DNA of 64,000 nt from Brachypterus glaber (lineage: Eukaryota > Arthropoda > Insecta > Coleoptera > Kateretidae), in assembly GCA_958510825.1 (NCBI GenBank), contig OY294044.1, positions 41,576,791 through 41,640,790 on the forward strand. The letters are read 5' to 3'. Below, piece by piece: positions 27,713 through 40,008 of this stretch. A program made the position numbers and the translations under genes. Below the pieces are notes generated by a model. That model was not told the DNA's origin. It did no database searches and saw only the letters and a list, made by a program, of their open reading frames with translations. The first letter of the stretch is position 1. Each line of letters begins with the position of its first letter.

Positions 27713-30474
27713 TTCATACTTTCAATATGTCAATATCACGTATTAAGAAATCATAGTATAACAAAATAATTAGTTAAGGATATAAAGCTAGCCCAAACGA
27801 TCCTTAAAATTGATAACTTGATTAGTATAATAAATTAAAAATGCTTCTCTTAAATGGATTTAAAAGGCTTTTTCTGATATTGCCACTCTTAAGCCAACCT
27901 GTATTGGCTATAAACCCTTATAATTTCTCGCGTATTCTATGTATATCCTGTATTATAAAACAAACTGCTATGGTCAGAAATCAAGAGCACAATTATCAAA
28001 TGCTTTTAAGCAAACATTGTGGATTCATGAAATTGACAGAAATTATTATTTATTTTAGGATATTACTTTGATTAATTCTAGGGTTAAGCAATATAAAAGC
28101 TAAATATGGCATGGTTTGGTCCTTCATCAAAATTTAGTTTATCTTATCGTTGCCATCAAAATAGTTATTTACACTGTAAAAATTTTACTTAATTATAATT
28201 ACCAGACTCAATTTTAAATTTTTGCAACATAAAAATTGGCTATTTTTCACTGTTTTACTTAATTAAAAAAAAAAAAACTTAAAAATAGTTTTGCACCATT
28301 TCTTTCGTACGTCAATTTATTTTACGTTTTATGCAAAAACTTTACGTATTAAACTATACTTATATAATTATACCTAATTACAATTTTAAATTAATAAAAC
28401 GTAAAAAAAATCTAAATAATCGAATTTTTAGAAAAAAAAAATCAACACGTTTGAAAAATGTTTTAAAAAAATTAAAAATATATGGTCGAATAGATTATTT
28501 TATTTACTATTAAGTGATTTGTCACACGATGCCTTATTTAAAAAATTTGACCCCTATCATAGTCTTCTATTTGGTTCTTCATTATGAATAATCGCAGGTT
28601 GTATTGGAGTGAGGGAAAGCAACCTGACATATCGAAAAATAAATACAACTATACGAAATGTCCACACAAACAAATACCTACATATCGTACCCCGCGGGGC
28701 TCAGGCAAGAAAAACGTCACAACTCAAAAATGCACGAATTTGAGTTAATCCCCAATTCAAAAGAATATGAACGTGTTGAAGTATATAAAATAAGTAAGTA
28801 ACTCAATTCCTAACTAATAAAGGTACATGTTGCACTTCTTTTTGGACTTTGATTTCACAATGTAAGTGAACAAGTATGAAGTATCAAGAAATTGGTAAGT
28901 TCCTAATCCCTATAAAATCCATTAATGATCGCCAATTATTTATTTATAAATTTTAATCTAGTCAAAGTTCACGTTTGTCCAAGGATACAGGTGTTCGGAA
29001 GTTACAACGTATTAAATAAATTTATATGGTTTGTTTTTTATAGGGCAAAAATCTTATTTTCTTATGATTTTGCATGATTGTCTGCAATAAAAATGGCGGA
29101 TCATGGCGTCTGTTCAGCATATTTACACAGCGACTGTGTAAAAAATACACAATGACTGTGTTAATTTTACCGAAAACTGTGTAAATCTTACCGACGACTT
29201 TGTAAATTTTATAGAAAACTGTGTAAAATTGCCAAAAATTTTGTTATTTTTTGGCCAAAAATGTTTCTTCTGTTTCGGGCTATAGCGACTTCAATACTAA
29301 ATAATATTCCGTTTTGTTTTTTTTTTCAGTCGATCCAATCTTGAGTAACTCAATTCCTAACTAATAAAGGTACATATTGCACTGCTTTTTGGACTTTGAT
29401 TTCACAATATAAGTGAACTTGATTTTTATTGTACTGCAAAATTAGATTTTTTGAGTTGTGACGTTTAGGCCAGGCACTAAATTCATTAAAGGGGGCTTTC
29501 GCTGCAAAAGGTCAAGGAGAGTTCTAATTTGGTAGATTTGTACAGTTTGGTATCCTCATTATTATTCCGACTTTTCGACCTTGAACGACCGCCTTTCGCT
29601 CCGCCATATTGGAAAAATAGTTCCTCTTCAGCGCCACCTACTTTAAAAATAGCTTTTACAAAAATTATAGAGCATAAAATTTCCTGCAACTTTTGTAGGA
29701 AATATTTAAATATTTTTAATCAGATGAGTATTTTTAGAGCAACTCACCTGCAAAAATGTTGAGCCGAGCCCTTTTGGCTTTTAAGTTTTAATTTGTTTAT
29801 TTTCCATTTTTATTTTTTAAAGTATATAAAAACATTAATGTGGGATATTTTAAGAATAAGAAATTAATAAAATATAACAAAGGAATGTTGGTAAATTTTT
29901 TCAGCCCTATACAAAATATAGGGAATTTTCTAGTGGCTGAAAATGTTAAAAAATACCCACTGAGATAATATAGGTCAAAAAAATGTTACATAGGACCTAT
30001 ACCAAATGTTTTTTAGAATTCCTTAATGTCTATTTTAAAGTTTCATAGTTATTTTTGGTTTTTGTTTCTACAGGGTGTCTAAAAAAAATATGGAAATGCG
30101 AAGGCCAAATTTTTGAACTTTTAAATATTCTATTTGACCGTTCTAAAAGAGTCACGGTTTTAAAATCTGACAAAAACTATGTTATCTGAAAAATATTTTT
30201 AAAATTTTAAATATTTAATATTAATATACAATATAATTATTTTTTCTTAAAATATTTCTAGAATGGCACCAAAAAAATTAAAAATATATATAACGCCTAT
30301 AGGGCCTAGGCCCTAGGACCCTTTAAATAATTTTCGAATATTAGGTTTTTGTAGTTAGTTTACACAAAGTAAATATAAAAACATTCAAAAATAGTCCCTT
30401 TGTGGGGCCTTAAGGCCCTAGGGCCTATATATTATTAAATATTTTTTAGTATAAATATTATTTTAGTTAAAAAG
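27713..30474. repeat. 2762-bp tandem duplication, unit 1
   Basis: Begins TTCATACTTTCAATATGTC and is repeated in direct orientation from 30475 with a constant offset of 2762-2763 bases. Only a few dozen differences are seen by eye (about 99% identity). Contains a direct repeat of about 77 bp (28797-28873 and 29345-29421) and an ACGTCACAACTCAAAAA inverted pair (about 28705 and 29455). Short frames (for example 27841-28071, 29529-29762) have no domain and are not called as genes. Confidence 0.9.
29121..29236. repeat. Degenerate 'ACTGTGTAAATTTTACCGAA' tandem repeat
   Basis: Four to five units of about 24-26 bp with core ACTGTGTAAA; also present at the matching place in unit 2 (about 31883-31998). 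Confidence 0.7.
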
Positions 30475-33236
30475 TTCATACTTTCAATATGTCAATATCA
30501 CGTATTAAGAAATCATAGTATAACAAAATAATTAGTTAAGGATATAAAGCTAGCCCAAACGATCCTTAAAATTGATAACTTGATTAGTATAATAAATTAA
30601 AAATGCTTCTCTTAAATGGATTTAAAAGGCTTTCTCTGATATTGCCACTCTTAAGCCAACCTGTATTGGCTATAAACCCTTATAATTTCTCGCTTATTCT
30701 ATGTATATCCTGTATTATAAAACAAACTGCTATGGTCAGAAATCAAGACCAAAATTATCAAATGCTTTTAAGCAAACATTGTGGATTCATGAAATTGACA
30801 GAAATTATTATTTATTTTAGGATATTACTTTGACTAATTCTAGGATTAAGCAATATAAAAGCTAAATATGGCATGGTTTGGTCCATCAAAATTTAGTTTA
30901 TCTTATCGTTGCCATCAAAATAGTTATTTACACTGTAAAAATTTTACTTAATTATAATTACCAGACTCAATTTTAAATTTTTGCAACATAAAAATTGGCT
31001 ATTTTTCACTGTTTTATTTAATTAAAAAAAAAAAAAAAACTTAAAAATAGTTTTGAACCATTTCTTTCGTACGTCAATTTATTTTACGTTTTATGCAAAA
31101 ACTTTACGTATTAAACTATACTTATATAATTATACCTAATTACAATTTTAAATTAATAAAACGTAAAAAAAATCTAAATAATCGCATTTTTAGAAAAAAA
31201 AAATCAACAAGTTTGAAAAATGTTTTAAAAAAATTAAAAATATATGGTCGAATAGATTATTTTATTTACTATTAAGTGATTTGTCACACGATGCCTTATT
31301 TAAAAAATTTGACCCCTATCATAGTCTTCTATTTGGTTCTTCATTATGAATAATCGCAGGTTGTATTGGAGTGAGGGAAAGCAACCTGACATATCGAAAA
31401 ATAAATACAACTATACGAAATGTCCACACAAACAAATACCTACATATCGTACCCCGCGGGGCTCAGGCAAGAAAAACGTCACAACTCAAAAATGCACGAA
31501 TTTGAGTTAATCCCCAATTCAAAAGAATATGAACGTGTTGAAGTATATAAAATAAGTAAGTAACTCAATTCCTAACTAATAAAGGTACATGTTGCACTTC
31601 TTTTTGGACTTTGATTTCACAATGTAAGTGAACAAGTATGAAGTATAAAGAAATTGGTAAGTTCCTAATCCCTATAAAATCCATTAATGATCGCCAATTA
31701 TTTATTTATAAATTTTAATCTAGTCAAAGTTCACGTTTGTCCAAGGATACAGGTGTTCGGAAGTTACAACGTATTAAATAAATTTATATGGTTTGTTTTT
31801 TATAGGGCAAAAATCTTATTTTCTTATGATTTTGCATGATTGTCTGCAATAAAAATGGCGGATCATGGCGTCTGTTCAGCATATTTACACAGCGACTGTG
31901 TAAAAAATACACAATGACTGTGTTAATTTTACCGAAAACTGTGTAAATCTTACCGACGACTTTGTAAATTTTATAGAAAACTGTGTAAAATTGCCAAAAA
32001 TTTTGTTATTTTTTGGCCAAAAATGTTTCTTCTGTTTCGGGCTATAGCGACTTCAATACTAAATAATATTCCGTTTTGTTTTTTTTTTTCAGTCGATCCA
32101 ATCTTGAGTAACTCAATTCCTAACTAATAAAGGTACATATTGCACTGCTTTTTGGACTTTGATTTCACAATATAAGTGAACTTGATTTTTATTGTACTGC
32201 AAAATTAGATTTTTTGAGTTGTGACGTTTAGGCCAGGCACTAAATTCATTAAAGGGGGCTTTCGCTGCAAAAGGTCAAGGAGAGTTCTAATTTGGTAGAT
32301 TTGTACAGTTTGGTATCCTCATTATTATTCCGACTTTTCGACCTTGAACGACCGCCTTTCGCTCCGCCATATTGGAAAAATAGTTCCTCTTCAGCGCCAC
32401 CTACTTTAAAAATAGCTTTTACAAAAATTATAGAGCATAAAATTTCCTGCAACTTTTGTAGGAAATATTTAAATATTTTTAATCAGATGAGTATTTTTAG
32501 AGCAACTCACCTGCAAAAATGTTGAGCCGAGCCCTTTTGGCTTTTAAGTTTTAATTTGTTTATTTTCCATTTTTATTTTTTAAAGTATATAAAAACATTA
32601 ATGTGGGATATTTTAAGAATAAGAAATTAATAAAATATAACAAAGGAATGTTGGTAAATTTTTTCAGCCCTATACAAATAATAGGGAATTTTCTAGTGGC
32701 TGAAAATGTTAAAAAATACCCACTGAGATAATATAGGTCGAAAAAATGTTACATAGGACCTATACCAAATGTTTTTTAGAATTCCTTAATGTCTATTTTA
32801 AAGTTTCATAGTTATTTTTGGTTTTTGTTTCTACAGGGTGTCTAAAAAAAATATGGAAATGCGAAGGCCAAATTTTTGAACTTTTAAATATTCTATTTGA
32901 CCGTTCTAAAAGAGTCACGGTTTTAAAATCTGACAAAAACTATGTTATCTGAAAAATATTTTTAAAATTTTAAATATTTAATATTAATATACAATATAAT
33001 TATTTTTTCTTAAAATATTTCTAGAATGGCACCAAAAAAATTAAAAATATATATAACGCCTATAGGGCCTAGGCCCTAGGACCCTTTAAATAATTTTCGA
33101 ATATTAGGTTTTTGTAGTTAGTTTACACAAAGTAAATATAAAAACATTCAAAAATAGTCCCTTTGTGGGGCCCTAAGGCCCTAGGGCCTATATATTATTA
33201 AATATTTTTTAGTATAAATATTATTTTAGTTAAAAA
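30475..33236. repeat. 2762-bp tandem duplication, unit 2
   Basis: Second copy, ending in AGTTAAAAAGTT, the same word at which unit 1 passes into unit 2. The end coincides with the centre of a palindrome whose other arm continues to about 35110. The high identity means either a recent event or an assembly artefact. Confidence 0.9.
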
Positions 33237-33592
33237 GTTTCAGTAAAATCACATAAAATATTAAAACATGTGCTAAGCAGGTTAGTAAGGTCTTTAGGTC
33301 CCTTGGCCTGAGGCTCTTTAAAAAATTTTTAGTATATAACTTAAGAAAAGTCAAATTAAATATTTGAAAATTCAAAAACTGTGAAGGTCTATATTTTTGA
33401 CACTCTGTATAATATATAATTAAAATAGGCTTATTACGGAATTCTAAAAAATATTTTTGGCCTATCGGTATAGGTTCTAGGTATCAGTTATTTTTGACCT
33501 ATATTAGCGTAAAAAAAATATTTTTGACATTTTCAGCCCCTAAAAAAACCCTATATTTTGTATGGGGCTAGAAAACATTATGAAGGTTTCTT

Positions 33593-34915
33593 TATAATAA
33601 TAATAAATACATTTATTTACCCCAAAAATAATAATACAATATAGAATTTTAATATTAAATATAAAATTTTTTTTTAAGGTAAAATGGTTACACTCAGATT
33701 GTTGGTTTTAATAATACAAAGTTTTACATGAGTTTTTCTAAACGTAAAGCAACACCTGGTCTACCGCATAACCATAGAAAAAATAATAATTTAACAAAAT
33801 AAAAAGTTTAGAGATGCCGCTAACTAAAAAAAAACATTGAGAATAAACACTTATATATTTTCTACAAAACAAAAACAAAAAACAAAAACGAGAAAAAAAA
33901 ACAAGCAAAAAAAGGGGAAAAAACTTTAAGAAAAATAGGGGAGAAAATCAAAACTTAGAGAAAAACAAAACTTTGTGAGAAACAAAACTTAAATATCATT
34001 ACTTTTCAGGAACTCTTTTAGTTTTTTTGAAAAAAGACTTAGAGACAGCGATTTGAAGTCATTGGGCAATTTATTATAAGATACTGCTACGTTATATAAA
34101 AACTCGAGCCTAAAAAATTTTGTTTTATGTTGTGGTACAGTTAAGATTTTCCTATGCCGAATATTAATATTATGTACGCCAGTTCTGAATCGTATTTTAT
34201 TAAAAAGATATTGAGCGATTTTAATTTTATAATTTTATAAAAGAATTTTAATGAGTGATATGTTCTTCTTTGTGACATCTTAAGCCAGTTTAGCTCGGAA
34301 AACTTGGAAGAAATATGCTCATATTTGCGTATTCCATAGATAAAACGAACACATGTATTCTGTATTTTTTTAATACGGTCAGAGTCTTTTTTATCCAAAC
34401 AAAAGTGATACAAACTATCGCAATAATTAAACCTTAATAAGACTAAGCTTTCACATAGTAATATTTTCAGTTTTTTTTGTTAGAATTTTTTTTATTATTT
34501 TATAATCTTTTAAGGCTGTAGTATGATTTCCTTATGATATTGTTAATGTAAGTTTTAAAGCGGAAATCTTTGTCTAGGACGATTCCCAAATTGTTTGCCT
34601 CATCAACTCACTCTACTGGTATACCGGCAACTACAATATTAATGTTAGATTTTACATTGTTATACATATTGGCTTTACAAAATATTAATAAAGAGGATTT
34701 CGAAGCGTTAATTGAAAGACTATGGCTTTTAGCAGTATCTATTATTTTTTTAATATCCTTATTAAAGTTTTTATTTGCCCCATGTATATTAGAAATATTA
34801 AATCTAAAATAGACTTGAGTGTCATCTTCATAAAAATGAGATTTACAAAACTTTGGACAGTCGTATTGTAAATTCTTTCGCATTCTAAAAGTTTCCATTA
34901 TTAAGGCTTTTGTGT
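33593..34915 (-). mobile_element. LINE-C: 5'-truncated LINE fragment with (ATT)n tail
   Basis: Minus-strand order: RT core from just before YEDD, C-terminal domain, stop at 33990-33992, 3' UTR and a (TTA)n tail at about 33593-33608. It interrupts the inverted arm described at 33237-35110. It starts inside the RT domain, a typical 5' truncation. Confidence 0.75.
33990..34898 (-). pseudogene. LINE-C reverse transcriptase remnant
   Basis: 34608-34898 reads SHFYEDDTQVYFRFN (YADD changed to YEDD) with the following INASKSSLLIF block. 34141-34413 reads IQNTCVRFIYGIRKYEHISS and ELNWLKMSQRRTYHSL. After a frame change, HNINIRHRKILTVPQHKTKF and YNKLPNDFKSLSLSLFSKKL finish the protein in CR1/L2 style. 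At least two frame breaks; not functional. Confidence 0.8.
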
Positions 34916-35309
34916 AATTAAAAAATAAAAATTGGAAAAAATAAAAACCTAAAAGCCAAAGGGTCCCGGCTCATTTTTTTTTTAATCTCAATTGTTGTAG
35001 GTAAGTTGCTCTAAACATACTTCAACTTTTTTTACTATTCATCCTGGACTTTCCCAAAAAAATTTTTTTGGCCCTGCATACTGTGTACAGCGCCTTCACT
35101 AAAATTGCAAATAATATATACCGAGAAAGAGATTTTATTGTATTATTATACTATTCGCAGCACTAAAATAGTATAATACAGTTCTAGAAAATTTAAATTT
35201 ATTTTTAAAACTTACCTACTAGTTTTGATAATTTATACTGTAGAAACAATGAAAGTGTTGACTCGTCATGCCGTTGTTTATAAAGACATGGACATTTTTA
35301 GCTTTTGAA

Positions 35310-35800
35310 ATATCGTGGTATTAGAACAACTATATGAAATTGTGAGATTGCAGTAACTGTCAGTATATTTTTTATCCCTTACCCTCCTGAGACTAAACTA
35401 ATGATAATTTTTTGAATTAAATGTGTTTTTTTATATTTGCTATGGCTAAAAAGAAGAAAAAATGAATAAAAAATAAACCGATTTTTTTTAGTTTTTTTCC
35501 GAGTTTTTGTTTCCTTAGGAAATTCTATAAAAGTATTTTGAATGAATATTGCCCTAAAGAAAAAATAAAGAAGTAAAGCCACAATTGTGACACCCTGGAG
35601 GGTAGGCGTTATGTAAAGTTTTAAATGCTCTATCTTAAAGAGTTAAAACTTTTTAGATAAGGATTGCATTATTTTCGTCATTCGTACAAAATTTTAAACT
35701 TATAAGTTGAAACGTTTAAAATTTATCGTACAAAATATAATGCCACTATAATCTCAAAATGTTAGATAGAACCTTGTTGTTCTAATACGATGATATGTTG
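35310..35800. repeat. Diverged foldback
   Basis: ATATCGTGGTATTAGAACAA near 35310 pairs with TTGTTCTAATACGATGATAT near 35780; TGAGATTGCAG pairs with a variant near 35745. The inside is AT-rich. Confidence 0.55.
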
Positions 35801-35894
35801 TCCTCAAATACAAAAAAAAAATTAAAAATCCGCAGGAAAAACTAAAAGCTGTTAGCCAGCTGAGGTTATAAAGTTAAGTAATAACCTAAAAAAC

Positions 35895-36330
35895 CTAGTT
35901 TGGTTAGCAAAATACATGATGAGCAAACAACAACATAATAAGTTAATTGAAGAAACTAAAAAGATATATTATAAGAGCTTAATAAATAACTGACAATAAA
36001 CAAAAAAAAAATATGGCAACTTGCTAACCAAAATTTAGGCAGAAATAAATCAAAAAATATAATACTTGATGAAAACAACCAACAGATATCTAATTCCAGT
36101 GAGCTAGTGCATGTTTTTGGTAAATAGTTTTCCAAAATCACACATTTCACATTAAAGGAAAAATTTGGTGATAATTTACCAAATAAGTGCACTGTTACCA
36201 AATCAAATAAAATATATTTAATTTTAGACCTGACTAGTACTGAAATTTTAAACATAATAAAAGTATAAGAGTCTATTTGTAGCGGCGCTCTAATTCGACC
36301 TATCAAGAGCCTTCGATTGCTTAAAAATAT
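35895..36330 (+). pseudogene. LINE ORF2 linker remnant on the plus strand
   Basis: Reading past stops, the plus strand gives LAKYMMSKQQHNKLIEETKK, YYKSLINN, then WQLANQNLGRNKSKNIILDE, ISNSSELVHVFGK, FSKITHFTLKEKFGDNLPNK and LTSTEILNIIKV, a pattern typical of the region between endonuclease and RT in CR1/L2-like ORF2 proteins. Several stops and frame changes. No long ATG-started frame covers it. Confidence 0.65.
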
Positions 36331-36374
36331 ATTTTACACTTTAGTTTAGATTTAAGAAATAATGTACTTGCATG

Positions 36375-36869
36375 CAGGGCCGTACTTTGCATTTCAGCTC
36401 ACTGAAGCAAGCCTTGAACTTGGCGCCCCTAACAAAAAAAACACCCTAAAAAGAAGCCTGACGGTTTCCACCAATACTTGGCGCCCTACAAAAAAAAATG
36501 GTACCCAAAAAAATATCATCAAAGTAAAAAAGCTTTGTCCCTGACGGTTTCTGCCAAACTTGGAGCCCCTACAAAAAGAAATTGGCGCCCAAAAAAATAC
36601 CCTAAAAAAAAATGGTACCCAAAAAAATATCATCAAAGTAAAAAAGCTTTGATCCTGATGGTTTCTATCAAACTTGGAGCTCATACAAAAAAAAAATGGC
36701 GCCCAAAAAAAGAATACCCTCAAGAAAAAGGCTTTGTCCCTGACGGGGTTTCTACCAAAACCTGGCGCCCCTAGCAAAAAAAAACGCCCTCGACAAAATA
36801 AAAAAATGCCCCTGTAGGCTCGCGCCCTGAAGCAGGGGGTTCACTTGATTCATACAAAGGCCGGCTCTG
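36375..36869. mobile_element. hAT-type element with perfect 8-bp target duplication
   Basis: CTTGCATG flanks both ends exactly (36367-36374 and 36870-36877). Ends pair as CAGGGCCG.ACTTTGCAT and, in reverse complement, CAGAGCCGGCCTTTGTAT. Both the 8-bp duplication and CAGRGCCG ends are the hAT signature. 495 bp with no transposase. The inside consists of about three diverged units of roughly 110 bp rich in ACAAAAAAAAATGGCGCCC-like words; Lys-rich frames across it are products of this repeat. Confidence 0.85.
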
Positions 36870-37124
36870 CTTGCATGGTTGTTCGATTTTATAAAAGAAT
36901 TTTAACAAACTACCAGGTATCTATAGATGTCTGCATTAAAGCACTTAACTATGCTTTCGCGAGAGAATCGAACAGTCGATCTCCAACACATCTTTGATTT
37001 AAATGATATTTTTTTCCTTATTTCTACAACTAACTACGAGTCAAATCTAAAATTTTTCTTTGATTGGGCCAAAACTTTGGCCTCTAGGCCCAAAAGAGTA
37101 TTAGGTCCCCAAAAAAGATAAAAT

Positions 37125-38460
37125 TTTGTTTTTGCGTATATATAAATTATTTAAATACCTATCAACTTTATTTTTGGTATGTGTATGACTCTCATGGATT
37201 ACTAGATTTTCACGAAAAAAAAGTTTAAATATTTGCCTAAAGATGGCGCTGTGGTAACTTTTTCGAAAGATATTGACTATTTTCAAGACCTATGAACTCG
37301 AAGAAGCATCGCTGCGCAGAAAAAGTGGATACAGCACATTAAACTACAAAGTTTTTTTTGTTATTTGCCGTAGAGACTGACTAGGGGTAATTTGATTCCT
37401 TTCGGCAAGATCAAATTTAAAGTGAATCTGCACGTAGGGGTGTTCCTTACATTTTTTATTAGGATAAGCTAATTGATGTGCTTATATACATTAAAACTGC
37501 ACATAATACTGCACATTAACTCTAAAAAAAGTTATTTCCTTCTAGTTCTGAATCTGAGATTCAGATGCTCAGAAAAAGTGGGCATGGCACATTAAACTAC
37601 AAAGTTTCCTTTGTAATTCACCATAGAGTCTAACTATGGGTAATTTGTTTCCTTTCGGCAAAATCAATTTTAAAGTGAGTGCACGTAGGCATTGAATTTA
37701 GTTTTTTGGGTATATAAAAATTATGTCAAGACCCATTAACATTATTTTTGGTATGTGTATGACTATCATGGATTACTAGATTTTCACAAAAAAAAAGTTT
37801 GAATATTTGCCTAAAGATGGCGTTGGGGTAATTTTTTCGAAAAATATTGACTATTTTCATGACCTATGAACTCGAAGAAGCATCGCTGCGCGGAAAAAGT
37901 GAATACTGTAGATTAAACTGCAAAGTTTTCTTTGTTATATATAGAGACTAACTAGGGGTAATCTGATTCTTTTCGGCAAAATCAATTTTAAAGTGACTCT
38001 GCACGTAGGCATTGAATTTAGTTTTTTGGGTATATAAAAACTATTTAAGTACTCATTAACTTTATTTTTGGTACGTATATGACTATCATGGATTACTAGA
38101 TTTTCACAAAAAAAAAAGTTTAAATATTTGCCTAAAGGTGGCGCTGGGGTAATTTTTTCGAAAAATATTGATTATTTTCAAGACCTATGAACTCGAAGAA
38201 GCATCGCTGCGCAGAAAAAGTGGATACAGCACATTAAACTACAAAGTTTTTTTTGTTATTTGCCGTAGAGACTGACTAGGGGTAATTTGATTCCTTTCGG
38301 CAAGATCAAATTTAAAGTGAGTCTGCACGTAGGGGTGTTCCTTACATTTTTTATTAGGATAAGCTAATTGATGTGCTTATATACATTAAAACTGCACATA
38401 ATACTGCACATTAACTCTAAAAAAAGTTATTTCCTTCTAGTTCTGAATCTGAGATCCAGA
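37125..38460. repeat. Left arm subrepeats of the giant foldback
   Basis: Three full units and one partial (about 37125-37438, 37570-37695, 37720-38010, 38011-38335) share TTTGCCTAAAGATGGCG, CTCGAAGAAGCATCGCTGCG and TAGGGGTAAT.TGATTC. A roughly 125-bp segment (from GTGTTCCTTACATTTTTTAT to TTCTGAATCTGAGAT) follows at 37439-37568 and again at 38335-38458, so a larger block was duplicated. Confidence 0.85.
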
Positions 38461-38778
38461 TGGCTCGATTTAATAAAAGGCAAAAAGAATTTATACGAAA
38501 TTTATACGATGAAGGCGAAAAACCCAAAATTAAGATGACCCCAGAAAAAATGGCTCTAAAGACTACCAGCTAAACGGAACTTATGTTTTTTTACCCGAGA
38601 ATACTTGCAACCCAGTCAAATGCGTGGATTAATATCCCAATACACAAAAAAAATATATAAAAAAACATCCTGCAACAAAAGAAAAGCGATTACTCCTTTA
38701 GACATGGAAGATGAATTTTCAGAAATTGGGCCCAACATCGGTGAAATTATTTCCACTGTTATAAATAAGATAGAATAA
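38460..38778 (+). pseudogene. Unidentified decayed ORF in the foldback interior
   Basis: An ATG at 38460 gives MARFNKRQKEFIRNLYDEGE... (37 residues). After a frame change the sequence stays open to 38778: RNLCFFTREYLQPSQMRG, YTKKIYKKTSCNKRK, LDMEDEFSEIGPNIGE. The acceptor-like TTATTTCCTTCTAG lies 20 bases before the ATG (38427-38440), and a donor-like AAGGTAAGAT lies at about 38806. The opposite arm has the corresponding acceptor-like CCTTTTAG on the minus strand (about 39050). Composition looks protein-like but I cannot name the family. Confidence 0.35.
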
Positions 38779-39039
38779 TTTCGAAGGAAATTTGATTAAA
38801 AAAAAGGTAAGATAACTATAACTATACCAATCTTCTTCTCTTATATATTTATAACTTTTTAGCCTTTTTTAACTTCAAAAAATACTAAAGCGCCATCATA
38901 ACTTAAATATAAGAACTTATTCCATAGTTATATACACAAAAATACAATAAGCCAGTAAGCAATATCATAATCATAAATAAGTAATGTATCTTCAGAGAAT
39001 CAGAAAGATAACTGCAGTGCCATCTCAAGCTCGAATTCA

Positions 39040-39972
39040 TAACTAAAAGGAAATAGGGTTTTTTTTTTAAGCTAATGTGCAGTATAATGTGAAGTTTTGA
39101 TGAATATGAGCACATCAGTATGTTTATCCCAGTAAACAATATCAGGAATACCCCCTGCGTGCCGAGTCTCTTTTTTACCGAGATAAATTAGATTACCCCT
39201 AGTCAGTCTCTACGGTAAATAACAAAGGAAACTTTGTAGTTTAATGTACCAGTTTTTCTGCGCAGCGATGCTTCTTCTAGTTCATAGGTCATGAAAATAG
39301 TTAATATTTTTCGAAAAATTTATCCCAGCGCCATCTTTAGGCAAAGATTCAAACTTTTTTTTTGTAAAAATCTAGTAATCCATGATAGTCATATACATAC
39401 CAAAAATAATATTAATGGGTATTGAAATAATTTTTATATACCCAAAAAACTAAATTCAATGCCTACGTGCAGAGTCACTTTAAAATTGATTTTGCCAAAA
39501 GGAATCAAATTACCCCTAGTTAGTCTCTATGGTATATAACCAAGAAAACTTTGTAGTTTAATCTACAGTGTTCACTTTTTCGGCTCAGCGATGCTTCTTT
39601 GAGTTCATAGGTCATGAAAATAGTCAATACTTTTCGAAAAAATTATCCCAGCGCCATCTTCAGGCAAAGATTCAAACTTTTTTTTTTGTAAAAATCTAGT
39701 AATCCACGATAGTCATATACGTACCAAAAATAATATTAATGGGTATTGAAATAATTTTTATATACCCAAAAACTAAATGCCTACGTGCAGAGTCACTTTA
39801 AAATTGATTTTGCCCAAAGGAATCAAATTACCCCTAGTTAGACTCTATGGTAAATTACAAAGGAAGCAAATGTTCTAAACATTTTTTGTGCTATCAGCAT
39901 ATTTATTGTACCTATTGTTATATATATATATATATATATATACATTGTACTACTTTCATTTGTACCAATAAA

Positions 39973-40008
<36 letters not shown>

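Larger units (their letters stand above)
33237..35110. repeat. Inverted partial third copy of the unit end, split by LINE-C
   Basis: Reading in reverse complement, 33240-33592 resembles unit 2 from about 33190 down to 32650 (for example GACCTATA, CTATATTTTGTATGGGGCT), and 34916-35110 resembles the part around 32500-32590 (AAAAGCCAAAGGG.C.CGGCTCA, AGTTGCTCTAAA). Divergence is much greater than between units 1 and 2, so this is an older foldback arm. Confidence 0.7.

Noticed and set aside
27841..28071. 76-residue ORF repeated at 30603-30833
   Set aside because: It is duplicated only because the whole 2.76-kb segment is duplicated; no domain, and its composition follows the local AT bias.
28172..28300. 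Another CACTGTAAAAA TA-flanked element (also at 30941)
   Set aside because: The left-end word is present after TA, but no complementary right end could be found.
29486..29762. Overlapping ORFs on both strands (repeated at 32249-32525)
   Set aside because: Antiparallel open frames in repeat DNA with no recognisable motif; likely chance.
36362..36777. Lys-rich and Phe/Arg-rich frames on both strands
   Set aside because: Produced by the tandem array inside the hAT element; residue pattern simply repeats with the array.
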